Below are positions 26,160-33,558 of a stretch of DNA of 64,000 nucleotides, piece after piece. The notes beneath the pieces are model-generated. The model ran no database searches. It was not told where the DNA came from and saw only the letters and a program-made list of their open reading frames with translations. The DNA comes from Rhodospirillaceae bacterium (GTDB lineage Bacteria > Pseudomonadota > Alphaproteobacteria > Dongiales > Dongiaceae), in NCBI GenBank assembly GCA_016712715.1, contig JADJQM010000001.1, forward strand, positions 1,197,001 through 1,261,000, given 5' to 3'. The position numbers were made by a program, and so were the translations under genes. Within the stretch, counting starts at the first letter, position 1, and every line of letters starts with the position of its first letter.

Positions 26160-27074
26160 TTAGAGTCTCGCTGTTTGATACGCCGTGTGGCGCGGTGGTA
26201 GCAAGGGGCTCTGGCGCGGAGCTTTCAGTGCGCGCAGCGTCAGGCCCCTTGCGGCTTTCAGGATGGCGGCGTAGGCCACCGGAGTTCGGTAGTTGAGCGC
26301 GGAATGTGGTCGCGCTGTGTTGTAATCTTCAGCCCACCTGGCAATGACCGACCTGGCGTGATCGAGGCCGCGGAACAGGGTCTCGTTCAGCAGCTCGTCG
26401 CGCATCCGGCCGTTGAAGCTCTCGACAAAGCCGTTCTGCATCGGCTTTCCTGGTGTGATGTAGTGCCATTCGACAGCGTGATCCTTGGCCCAGGCGAAGA
26501 TGGCATTCGAGGTCAGCTCGGTGCCATTGTCCGATACGATCATGCCGGGCTTGCCACGTCGGGTGATGAGCGCTGTCAGTTCCCGCGCCACGCGCTGTCC
26601 CGAGATCGACGTGTCGGGGATGGCAGCCAGGCACTCCCGGGTCACATCATCAACCACGTTGAGGATGCGGAAGCGGCGGCCGTTCGCCATCTGGTCATGA
26701 ACGAAATCCAGCGACCAGCGGGCGTTGACTCTGGCCTCGACCAGGATCGGCGCCCGAATGCCGACAGCGCGCCGCCGGGCACGGCGCTTGCGCACGGTCA
26801 GACCCTCCTCGCGATAGAGGCGGTAGATCCGGTTGATGCCGGATGCTTCGCCCTCCTGGCGCAGCAGGATGAACAGGCGCCGATAGCCGAAGCGGCGGCG
26901 CTCATTGGCCAAATCCCGCAACCTGGCCCGAAGGGCTGGTTCTGGCGGTCGCCTGGAGCAATAGCGGATCATCTTGCGATCGGCGGCTATGACGGAACAG
27001 GCCCGGCGCTCGCTTATCTGAAACCGACCCTTCAGAAAAGCGACAGCCTCACGCTTGGCGGCGGGCCTTACCAT
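26160..27074 (-). CDS. IS3-family transposase OrfB
   Basis: A 304-residue OrfB with an HTH_21-type N-terminal part (RRACSVIAADRKMIRYCSRR, LANERRRFGYRRLFILLRQE) and an rve integrase core. The DDE residues lie in SLDFVHDQ, IVSDNGTELTSN and ESFNGRMRDELLNE. The ending NTARPHSALNYRTPVAYAA is standard. It overlaps the end of orfA by 26 bases, as expected for an OrfAB fusion made by programmed -1 frameshifting. OrfB itself is intact, but orfA upstream is broken. Confidence 0.92.
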   Translation of the reverse strand: MVRPAAKREAVAFLKGRFQISERRACSVIAADRKMIRYCSRRPPEPALRARLRDLANERRRFGYRRLFILLRQEGEASGINRIYRLYREEGLTVRKRRARRRAVGIRAPILVEARVNARWSLDFVHDQMANGRRFRILNVVDDVTRECLAAIPDTSISGQRVARELTALITRRGKPGMIVSDNGTELTSNAIFAWAKDHAVEWHYITPGKPMQNGFVESFNGRMRDELLNETLFRGLDHARSVIARWAEDYNTARPHSALNYRTPVAYAAILKAARGLTLRALKAPRQSPLLPPRHTAYQTARL

Positions 27075-27334
27075 TTTTTGCCAGAAGCTCCCGCAGCGCC
27101 GACGCGTCCAGCATGCTATCGGCCAGCAGTCGCTTCAGCTTGCCGTTCTCGTCCTCCAGGGCCCGCAGCCGCTTGGCCTCAGAAACATCCAGCCCGCCAA
27201 ACTTGGCCTTCCAGTTGTAGAGCGTCGCCTCCGATACCCCCGTGCTTGCGGGCCAGATCCGCCGTCTTCGCCCCGGCCTCATGTTCCCGCAGCACCGCGA
27301 TAATCTGCTCTTCCGTAAACCGCCTCTTCTTCAT
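27049..27334 (-). pseudogene. IS3-family OrfA, frameshifted
   Basis: From the ATG at 27332-27334 the reading is MKKRRFTEEQIIAVLREHEA through ARKHG, the usual HTH of IS407-type OrfA. At 27237-27241 there is a run of five C (plus strand); the related copy at 48938 has four at this place and reads on as HGVSEATLY. Here the frame is lost, and the remainder (VSEATLYNWKAKFGGLDVSE to the end) continues in another frame. One extra base therefore splits the gene. It could be a sequencing error in a homopolymer. Confidence 0.8.
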
Positions 27335-27500
27335 CGTCTGTCTCCATTGCTGGGCCAGACTCTAATCCGTTTTGGAGGAATTCTTCAGTGGCAGGTCAAC
27401 CTGCCTCCCGGATTCTAGGCCCCGGATGAAGCCGGAGTTTACCAGCCGAGCTGGTCCAATGTTGGGGGCAGGCTCAAAGGTCACTCTAACCTTGGACCAC

Positions 27501-27643
27501 TTTGAACAGGGTAGGTCACACTACAACAAGATCAGACTGTATAGATCGCTTAGCTACCGCTCGCCGGCACCGGAAAAAGTCAAGCCAACCTTGGGATGCG
27601 GCTCGGCGCCGCCCCGCCTCCAGACCAGACTGGCATTATAAGC
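27501..27643 (+). pseudogene. Remnant of an IS3-family transposase C-terminus
   Basis: The plus-strand reading FEQGRSHYNKIRLYRSLSYR then SPAPEKVKPTL resembles the HYNxxRPHSSLGYRSPAPE end of IS3-type OrfB proteins, followed by a degenerate tail (CGSAPPRLQTRLAL) often seen after such genes. No upstream catalytic core is present. The 27400-27500 stretch before it shows nothing else. Short and degenerate, so assignment is tentative. Confidence 0.45.
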
Positions 27644-27699
27644 CGTTGCGAACGCGCATGACAATTGAGCAACTCATTGCGGGCATTTCTGCACAATAG

Positions 27700-28290
27700 T
27701 CAGAACTCTTTAAGACCATTAGCGGTCGATCTATGAACGCCGCTTCGCTTCAAATACGTCACCTCAACATAGATCAACACCTTGTCAACAACTTCGCCGT
27801 CCGAGGACAATGGCAACATTAGTGTTTCGCCGTCTTCGCAGAGCTCTGTACTCGACATACTTGATTCCAGATCGTAGACAACCTTCTTCTCGTCTATGAT
27901 CAATCGGTAGTTCTCCAAAACATCCTCAAGCGTCGTCCCATGGTATCCCTGCTCAACCGTTAACCCAGTGACGTCGCGACCACGGAGTTCAACTGATCGT
28001 GTCCCAACCAGGCGATAGACAAGTCGTTGAGGGTGCCTCTGAACATCAACAATGGTGACACTCGGCAACCATCTCTTCATTTCTACCGGATCAATGTCAA
28101 CACGAGATGGCATCAATCTTCCGTTACGTTTTGAGTCCCAATAAGCATAGAATGCCGCCACCGTGTCCGAGCATTCATCAAGGAATGCGGTCGTAGTGAT
28201 GCGAGCGTAAGGCACACATACTTCCTTAGCTACATCGTCACTTCTGTTCGGAAAGAACGGCGTCTGTCCCTCGCGGGAATTACTATGCAT
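27700..28290 (-). CDS. PAS-domain protein (PAS_5 type)
   Basis: A roughly 196-residue protein, depending on the start. The core FYAYWDSKRNGRLMPSRVDI followed by DPVEMKRWLPSVTIVDV and RLVYRLVGTRSVELRGRDVT is the signature of the alphaproteobacterial PAS_5 family. Such stand-alone proteins have no output domain and no assigned ligand. I chose the ATG at 28288-28290 because GGGAG lies about 9 bases upstream; a TTG at 28332 would add 14 residues. It is downstream of the phytochrome gene on the same strand, but a 318-bp gap separates them. The DNA is AT-richer than the chromosome core. Confidence 0.75.
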   Translation of the reverse strand: MHSNSREGQTPFFPNRSDDVAKEVCVPYARITTTAFLDECSDTVAAFYAYWDSKRNGRLMPSRVDIDPVEMKRWLPSVTIVDVQRHPQRLVYRLVGTRSVELRGRDVTGLTVEQGYHGTTLEDVLENYRLIIDEKKVVYDLESSMSSTELCEDGETLMLPLSSDGEVVDKVLIYVEVTYLKRSGVHRSTANGLKEF

Positions 28291-28608
28291 GTATTGCACT
28301 CCCAACAACATCTGCCAAAGATCATCCAGCAACAGCCCAACAACTCCACTGCTGCATGAAAAATAATTTAACGTTTACGATTCACAACCCAAGAACACGC
28401 CACTTCTGGTCTTAAACACCGCGCCCCGCTCTCTATGCCTGACGCATTGCCAGAACTTCAAATGGGGCGAGCAGCTACCACCACAAGACCATCGATGTCT
28501 ATCGTCCACAATCGCGCCGCAATCACTAGAAGCTACCTGCTACCAACACCTCCCAGTTCTTTGCCGACCTATTCGATCTCTATCAACGCCATCTCTTGTC
28601 AGTTCAGA
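28291..28608. other. Intergenic gap with no feature seen
   Basis: This 318-bp stretch between the phytochrome stop and the PAS gene start shows no plausible ORF, RNA gene or strong hairpin. It presumably contains the promoter of the PAS gene. Confidence 0.4.
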
Positions 28609-31600
28609 CTACTCGGCACCGATCCTCAATGGCATGCCACTCTCCTTGGCGGCCGGCAACGACACAGTTACCGTCGTTCCCACACCCAACTCACTAGTGA
28701 TTGAATAGCTCCCGTTCATATTCGCAACTAGCGCCTTCGTAATAGCGACACCGAGCCCAGTTCCTCCATGACCGCGAGAATAGGCGCTAGATGCCTGAAA
28801 GAAGGGGTTGCCTACCTCACGAAGGTGCTCCTGGGATATCCCCACCCCGCTATCAGCGATTGATATCGAGACGACGCCACCAGCATCCTCCTTTTTGGCG
28901 CCAATCGTAACAATGCCGCCATGGTGGGAAAATTTCACCGCATTCGACAAAATGTTCAAAAGCACTTGATGCAAAGCTCGCGCATCAGCGCTTATCCGGC
29001 CCAACAGGTCACCGCCACCAACTATAAATTTTACACCCCGCTGCTCAGCCTGGATTTCCATCAACTTCAACGCAGCGGCTAAAGACTCCATCAACTCGAG
29101 ATCCACTATCGTCAGGTCACGCTTTCCGGCTTCAATACGCGAGTAATCGAGAATGTCATTGATCAATGACAAGAGATGGAGGCCACTATCTTCGATATCG
29201 GCAACGTACCCCTTGTATCGGTCATTGTTAATCGGCCCCATTTTCTCCTGGCGCATCAATGAAGAAAACCCAATGATTGCGTTGAGAGGTGTTCTTAGCT
29301 CGTGACTCATGTTGGCCAGGAACGCCGACTTCGCTCTAAGTGCATAGCGCGCCTGCTCAAGAGCGGTCTTTAGCTTGATGTCGTCTCGCTTCTTCCCAGT
29401 AATATTCTGTATAGCCCCACTCAGCTTCACCACTTTGTTCTCACGGATCAAGGGCGCCCCTGTAATCCGCACCCACAGATCATTTCCCTTTGCGGTCCTC
29501 AGCGGCAATTCCAGATCCCAGCTACTTCTGGAGACTTTCGCTTCATCAATAGCTGACTCAAGACGCTTCCTATTTGGCGGATCATAGAATGATAGAAATG
29601 TTGAAAGCGAAGGCTGAAGGGCGACATCTACTTCGTGGATTTTCTCTGTCTGCTGAGACCACACCATCTTTTCAGACACTAAATCAAGCTCCCAGCCTCC
29701 AATTTCTGCTATGCGTGACACATCGCTAAAGAACTTGTCTCTTTCTACTAGGATGTCGAAAAGCTGCTTCTGCTCAGTAATATCCTGCGCAATCAGCACA
29801 TATCCAACGATGCCATCACTCACGTCCCGCATTGGACTCACTATCAACTCAACTGGGAACTCACTTCCAGATCGATGCCGGTAAGTCCACTCTCTACGTT
29901 CAACTCCATTTCTGTCAGCAACATCTGAAAGCGCTCTGAATTCATTAACTTCAGCACCGCGCAGCTTAGACAGCTCCGCCGCACGCATGCTCAATTCACC
30001 ATCCAGATTAAATAAAGTCGCTTTGTGACGACCTACTACATCGCTCGCGTGGTATCCAAGCATCCGTTCAGCACCGGCGTTAAAGATCTGAATGGTGCCA
30101 TCTGTGTTGGTTGCAATGATCGCAACTTGTGTCGCACTTCGAAGCACGTTGCTCAACACCTGCATCGTGCGAAGGAGCTCTTCCTCCACCAACTTGCGAT
30201 CGGTAACATCATAACCTATGCATACAAAACCAAGATGTTCACCACCGCTCTCAATATTCGGGAATATGGTAGTGTCGACCCACACAAACCTACCTAATTT
30301 GTTCGTATACCTTACCTCTCCGTTCCACGTTGAGCCCTCCACTACCGCCAGATTCACTTCCCTAACGAACTCTTCAATTCTTGGGTCTAGTGTGCCAATG
30401 AGATAACGTTTGCCATCCAGTTCACCTTCATTGAACCCAAGCAGGTTATGCATTCTCGTGTTTGCGAAGGTGATATGGCCTTCTCTATCAGTCGTAGATA
30501 CAACTAAATGAACGTCGAGTGCACGCTGATAACTTTGGAGTTTATTCAGAGACCCTTGGGCTCGTGCAAGAGAGTCAACCGCTTGCTTCTCTAACTGTCT
30601 CCTTTCCGTGACGTCGAGTTCGATAGCCACAAACCCTTCGTGATCACCATCTTCATCAAAGATTGGGCTGCATCTCACTTCGACCCAGTAGCTTGAACCG
30701 TCGGGCCTGTAGTTGAGTAGGGTTTCATGAAATCCGCGTAGGCTTTTCAAGCCAGCTGACATTCTGGCAATCACCTCCTTATCGGTATCAGCTCCCTGAA
30801 GCACATCTCCTGGCTTCTTACCTAAAAGGCAATCCGCTGAAAACCCGGTGATCTGCGAACACGCCTGATTTGACCATGTCACTCTGCCGTCGGTATCCGT
30901 AACAAGTACGCCATTAATTGTCTGATCAATAATCCGAAGTAGACGGCGCTCCGACGCACGTGCCAAGCGCTTACCAATTTCACTGATTCTTTCTGAGGCA
31001 ATTGTTGCCACTTGTTGTATGATATCTTGATCTATATCAGTCCATGGCAATGATTTATTCGCGGTTAAATCCACCCAGGCTTCAAAAGACTTGCGCGGCC
31101 GCAGGCGCTGCGTCTCCTCGGAACCATTTTCAACCTTCTCTGGCTTGCCAGCCCATATATCCACATACGGCGAACGATACCTGAGAACTAGCAAGGCGCC
31201 ACCGCCATCAATTGGCATATATGCCGCACCACACCAGGTGTCGGTCTCAATTCCAATCTGCGCATCAAGCTCTTCAATCGTCTCAGACAAGTTATCCGTA
31301 ATTACAATGTTGCGCTGCCCTACTGGCGACATCGATGACATAACTTGTCGCGCATTTAGCTCTGTCAAAGACGGCGTTGATGTGAAAAAACGGTTCTCGA
31401 AAGTTAGGCCTATCGCATCACAGTCCACTAATTCCTGCAGCACCGATGCCGCTTCCGGCAGCACTTGCGCAATGTCGACGCAATTCACCAACCTTGACTG
31501 TAAGGCTGTCAGTTCTTTTGTGATGTGCACTCTGAAAGCAGCAGCTTCTACATCTTCATACTCGGCAATTGCATTCCCTGCTGCAATTGCAATTAGTTCA

Positions 31601-32514
31601 CATATCTCACGCTGCTCCGCTCCAAGAATACGCCTCGAATAGTGATGACACGCCAGCATTCCCCAGAGTTCACCATCTTTCACCAGTGACATAACCAGTG
31701 TTGCTCTTACACCCATGTTCCGTAAATAAGCGATGTGGACCGGCGAAATGCAACGAAAGTCAGCATTGGAAAGATCTAAAGGAGACGAACTGTGCGCATC
31801 GCAATCGGGCCATATTCTGACAGGACAGTCATCAATGTCAGATATGATGCGCACTTTCTTACTGCGATAGAGTGCCCTGGCCTGTGCTGGTATGTCCGAA
31901 GCTGGGAAATTCTGATTGAGAAACCTCTCCGTTAAGTGGCCAGCCGCACTTTCGCCGATGATCCTTCCATTAAACTCCTTGTCAAACTTGTAAACCATTA
32001 CTCGATCGTACCCAACAATTTGCCTCACTGTCTCAGCAACGACGCGAGCAACCTCATCTAAAGATCTATGCTTACGTAACTCGCCCAACCCGACAATCAA
32101 CTGCGACACAGGTCGCAAGAGGTCTTGAGATTCCGCATGTAGCGGCTCGATCTCAATGACCACCAGGCCAGCATTAGAAAAGATGTGCAATGAGTATGCA
32201 TCAGCGGGCCGCGTACTCAATTGAGGGGGCGGGGCGATCCGATGGTAACGATCTCCCTCGCGCCATCCAGCAGAACAATCTTCACTATTCGACACAACAT
32301 CCCATATCCATCGCGTTTCACTAATCTGGTCAAATCGCTTCCCAACCATTTCGCGATATGACACTCCAAGGTAGTTCTCTATGTTCATGCTCACATGGCA
32401 AATTTCAAAACTACGCCGATCAAATGCCACAAGTGCACCAAGTGGCTGAATGGCTCCGGGAATGCGGATTGGTTCTCTAGCGCATTCGTCGAGTATTTTG
32501 CTAGAACGGCTCAT
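28609..32514 (-). CDS. Bacteriophytochrome-type histidine kinase with four extra PAS domains
   Basis: A 1301-residue cytoplasmic photoreceptor kinase. Residues about 10-130 are the PAS2 domain with Cys11 in DECAREPIRIPGAIQPLGAL, the biliverdin-attachment position of bacteriophytochromes. GAF (150-320) holds FPASDIPAQARALY (Asp207), SPVHIAYLRNMGVRA (His260) and LACHHYS (His290), the same numbers as in Deinococcus BphP. PHY (330-510) has the PRKSF tongue motif. Four PAS domains follow (about 525-640, 665-775, 785-915, 930-1042), then HisKA with SHELRTP (His1071) and a HATPase_c domain (NILSNAVKF, ADSGVGI, GTGLGVAI). There is no receiver domain, and no response regulator gene is in the window. 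It overlaps the heme oxygenase gene by four bases, which supports biliverdin as chromophore. Confidence 0.93.
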   Translation of the reverse strand: MSRSSKILDECAREPIRIPGAIQPLGALVAFDRRSFEICHVSMNIENYLGVSYREMVGKRFDQISETRWIWDVVSNSEDCSAGWREGDRYHRIAPPPQLSTRPADAYSLHIFSNAGLVVIEIEPLHAESQDLLRPVSQLIVGLGELRKHRSLDEVARVVAETVRQIVGYDRVMVYKFDKEFNGRIIGESAAGHLTERFLNQNFPASDIPAQARALYRSKKVRIISDIDDCPVRIWPDCDAHSSSPLDLSNADFRCISPVHIAYLRNMGVRATLVMSLVKDGELWGMLACHHYSRRILGAEQREICELIAIAAGNAIAEYEDVEAAAFRVHITKELTALQSRLVNCVDIAQVLPEAASVLQELVDCDAIGLTFENRFFTSTPSLTELNARQVMSSMSPVGQRNIVITDNLSETIEELDAQIGIETDTWCGAAYMPIDGGGALLVLRYRSPYVDIWAGKPEKVENGSEETQRLRPRKSFEAWVDLTANKSLPWTDIDQDIIQQVATIASERISEIGKRLARASERRLLRIIDQTINGVLVTDTDGRVTWSNQACSQITGFSADCLLGKKPGDVLQGADTDKEVIARMSAGLKSLRGFHETLLNYRPDGSSYWVEVRCSPIFDEDGDHEGFVAIELDVTERRQLEKQAVDSLARAQGSLNKLQSYQRALDVHLVVSTTDREGHITFANTRMHNLLGFNEGELDGKRYLIGTLDPRIEEFVREVNLAVVEGSTWNGEVRYTNKLGRFVWVDTTIFPNIESGGEHLGFVCIGYDVTDRKLVEEELLRTMQVLSNVLRSATQVAIIATNTDGTIQIFNAGAERMLGYHASDVVGRHKATLFNLDGELSMRAAELSKLRGAEVNEFRALSDVADRNGVERREWTYRHRSGSEFPVELIVSPMRDVSDGIVGYVLIAQDITEQKQLFDILVERDKFFSDVSRIAEIGGWELDLVSEKMVWSQQTEKIHEVDVALQPSLSTFLSFYDPPNRKRLESAIDEAKVSRSSWDLELPLRTAKGNDLWVRITGAPLIRENKVVKLSGAIQNITGKKRDDIKLKTALEQARYALRAKSAFLANMSHELRTPLNAIIGFSSLMRQEKMGPINNDRYKGYVADIEDSGLHLLSLINDILDYSRIEAGKRDLTIVDLELMESLAAALKLMEIQAEQRGVKFIVGGGDLLGRISADARALHQVLLNILSNAVKFSHHGGIVTIGAKKEDAGGVVSISIADSGVGISQEHLREVGNPFFQASSAYSRGHGGTGLGVAITKALVANMNGSYSITSELGVGTTVTVSLPAAKESGMPLRIGAE

Positions 32515-33101
32515 AACACTGCACGATCAAAGCATTTCTTATACACTGAGAATGCCCAGTCAGCAGCTCTGAGAACATCGCCGTGATAGACATGCGGCAC
32601 TTCAAGGGATTTCTGTACTACCTGGTTCCACTCGCGCTCCAAGTTAATGTTTTCTCCCATTAGAAAAGCTGTTGGCCACTTATACTTGGACGCGCATCGC
32701 GCTATTGCACGCCCACCTCGACTTGACCCAACCACGACGTAGTCAATACCCAAGGCTATCGCCTCTGGACCGCCATGCAAACCAGCGACATCCCCACTCA
32801 GAGACAACCCTAGCGACCTAAAGCCAAGCTGTTCTAGGTCGTTCTTAATGCTGTTGATGCGCCCTTCAATGTTAGAGGAGACCATCGACACTCTGGAGAC
32901 CTCACGCAGTGCAAGATAGAATCCAACGAGGGTCGTCGCGTAGTGTCTTGCCGTTGCTTTGCCGGAGAACATCCACTTGAAGACTAGATGAGTGTGAAGC
33001 TCATCGTGAGTACCACGCGTATATACTCGTAGATGATCCATGAGACAAATGGTCCCAGGTTCACCCTGACATCTATCTACATCCTTGGTTGAAATTTGCA
33101 C
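32511..33101 (-). CDS. bphO: Biliverdin-producing heme oxygenase (BphO-like)
   Basis: A 196-residue protein of the bacterial heme oxygenase family. LRVYTRGTHDELHTHL carries the proximal-histidine region near the N-terminus; YVVVGSSRGGRAIARCA resembles the family's distal-helix glycine-rich segment with its partner arginine. It opens heme to biliverdin, the chromophore of the kinase encoded next (ATGA overlap at 32511-32514). I took the GTG at 33101 because it overlaps the stop of the preceding small ORF (TAGTG), which suggests coupling; an ATG at 33041 would remove 20 residues and is also reasonable. Sequence divergence from canonical BphO is considerable, so activity needs testing. Confidence 0.8.
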   Translation of the reverse strand: MQISTKDVDRCQGEPGTICLMDHLRVYTRGTHDELHTHLVFKWMFSGKATARHYATTLVGFYLALREVSRVSMVSSNIEGRINSIKNDLEQLGFRSLGLSLSGDVAGLHGGPEAIALGIDYVVVGSSRGGRAIARCASKYKWPTAFLMGENINLEREWNQVVQKSLEVPHVYHGDVLRAADWAFSVYKKCFDRAVL

Positions 33102-33226
33102 TATTGATCCGGAGCATCTATTGGAAAGTGGCTGTCAATCTTCTGTCGTGCCTCGTCATGCCAACGCTGGCTTTCTGCATTTGCGGATTCAATCACCAGC
33201 GTCAGTCGGTCAATGCAGTTCGCCAT
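33101..33226 (-). CDS. Small ORF between the chemoreceptor and heme oxygenase genes
   Basis: A 41-residue frame starting MANCIDRLTLVIESANAESQ and ending HFPIDAPDQ. Its ATG follows the stop of the upstream small ORF by 3 bp, and its TAG overlaps the heme oxygenase GTG. The composition is protein-like and amphipathic (SQRWHDEARQKIDSHF). A neighbouring frame reads VSNLCEAVQVLEEWRTALTD just before it, so this and the 33230-33517 frame could be one helical protein split by frameshifts. No family recognised. Confidence 0.4.
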   Translation of the reverse strand: MANCIDRLTLVIESANAESQRWHDEARQKIDSHFPIDAPDQ

Positions 33227-33229
33227 TCC

Positions 33230-33517
33230 TCAAGAACTTGAACCGCCTCGCACAGGTTGCTCACGCTGGCAATTGTCGACTACGTTACCGATCTCGGCGC
33301 GAATGGACAGTACTACGTCCTGCAACCTGTCACGGGCAATGAGCATCTGATGCAGGTCGATTACCTTTGCATTTGGCTCGTTGACGACCTTACGGACTTC
33401 ATCTGGCTGTCTCTGCTTTTCAATCAGTGTTTCAAAGGTGTTGGTAAGCTCCCGCACCTTTCTTCCAGTTGCCCTTGCAAAATGGAGTGATAGAAACTCA
33501 ACGTTGTCGTTGGACAT
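33230..33517 (-). CDS. Small hypothetical protein in the chemoreceptor-phytochrome operon
   Basis: A 95-residue, mostly helical protein (MSNDNVEFLSLHFARATGRK, then VRELTNTFETLIEKQRQPDE). The ATG is preceded by GAAGGCG about 5 bases upstream, and the codon positions look like those of its neighbours. It starts 42 bp after the chemoreceptor stop and is followed directly by the next small ORF. Its last residues (QREQPVRGGSSS) look out of character, so the natural end may have been altered by a frameshift. No known family; the position suggests a role linking or modulating the chemoreceptor or phytochrome. Confidence 0.55.
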   Translation of the reverse strand: MSNDNVEFLSLHFARATGRKVRELTNTFETLIEKQRQPDEVRKVVNEPNAKVIDLHQMLIARDRLQDVVLSIRAEIGNVVDNCQREQPVRGGSSS

Positions 33518-33558
33518 TGTTCGCCTTCGGAATGTGACTAGGCTGTTTCCGCCGCCCT

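Larger units (their letters stand above)
26127..27399 (-). mobile_element. IS3-family (IS407-like) insertion sequence with frameshifted orfA
   Basis: Inverted repeats TTGACCTGCCACTGAAG (26127-26143) and its reverse complement (27383-27399) bound a 1273-bp element with orfA and orfB on the minus strand. The flanking four-base sequences do not match, so no target duplication survives, or the element has recombined. A 5' fragment of a closely related element lies at 48873-49147. Confidence 0.85.

Noticed and set aside
26123..27403. Target-site duplication for the IS3-type element
   Set aside because: The bases flanking the inverted repeats (TCCA on the left, CCTG on the right) do not match.
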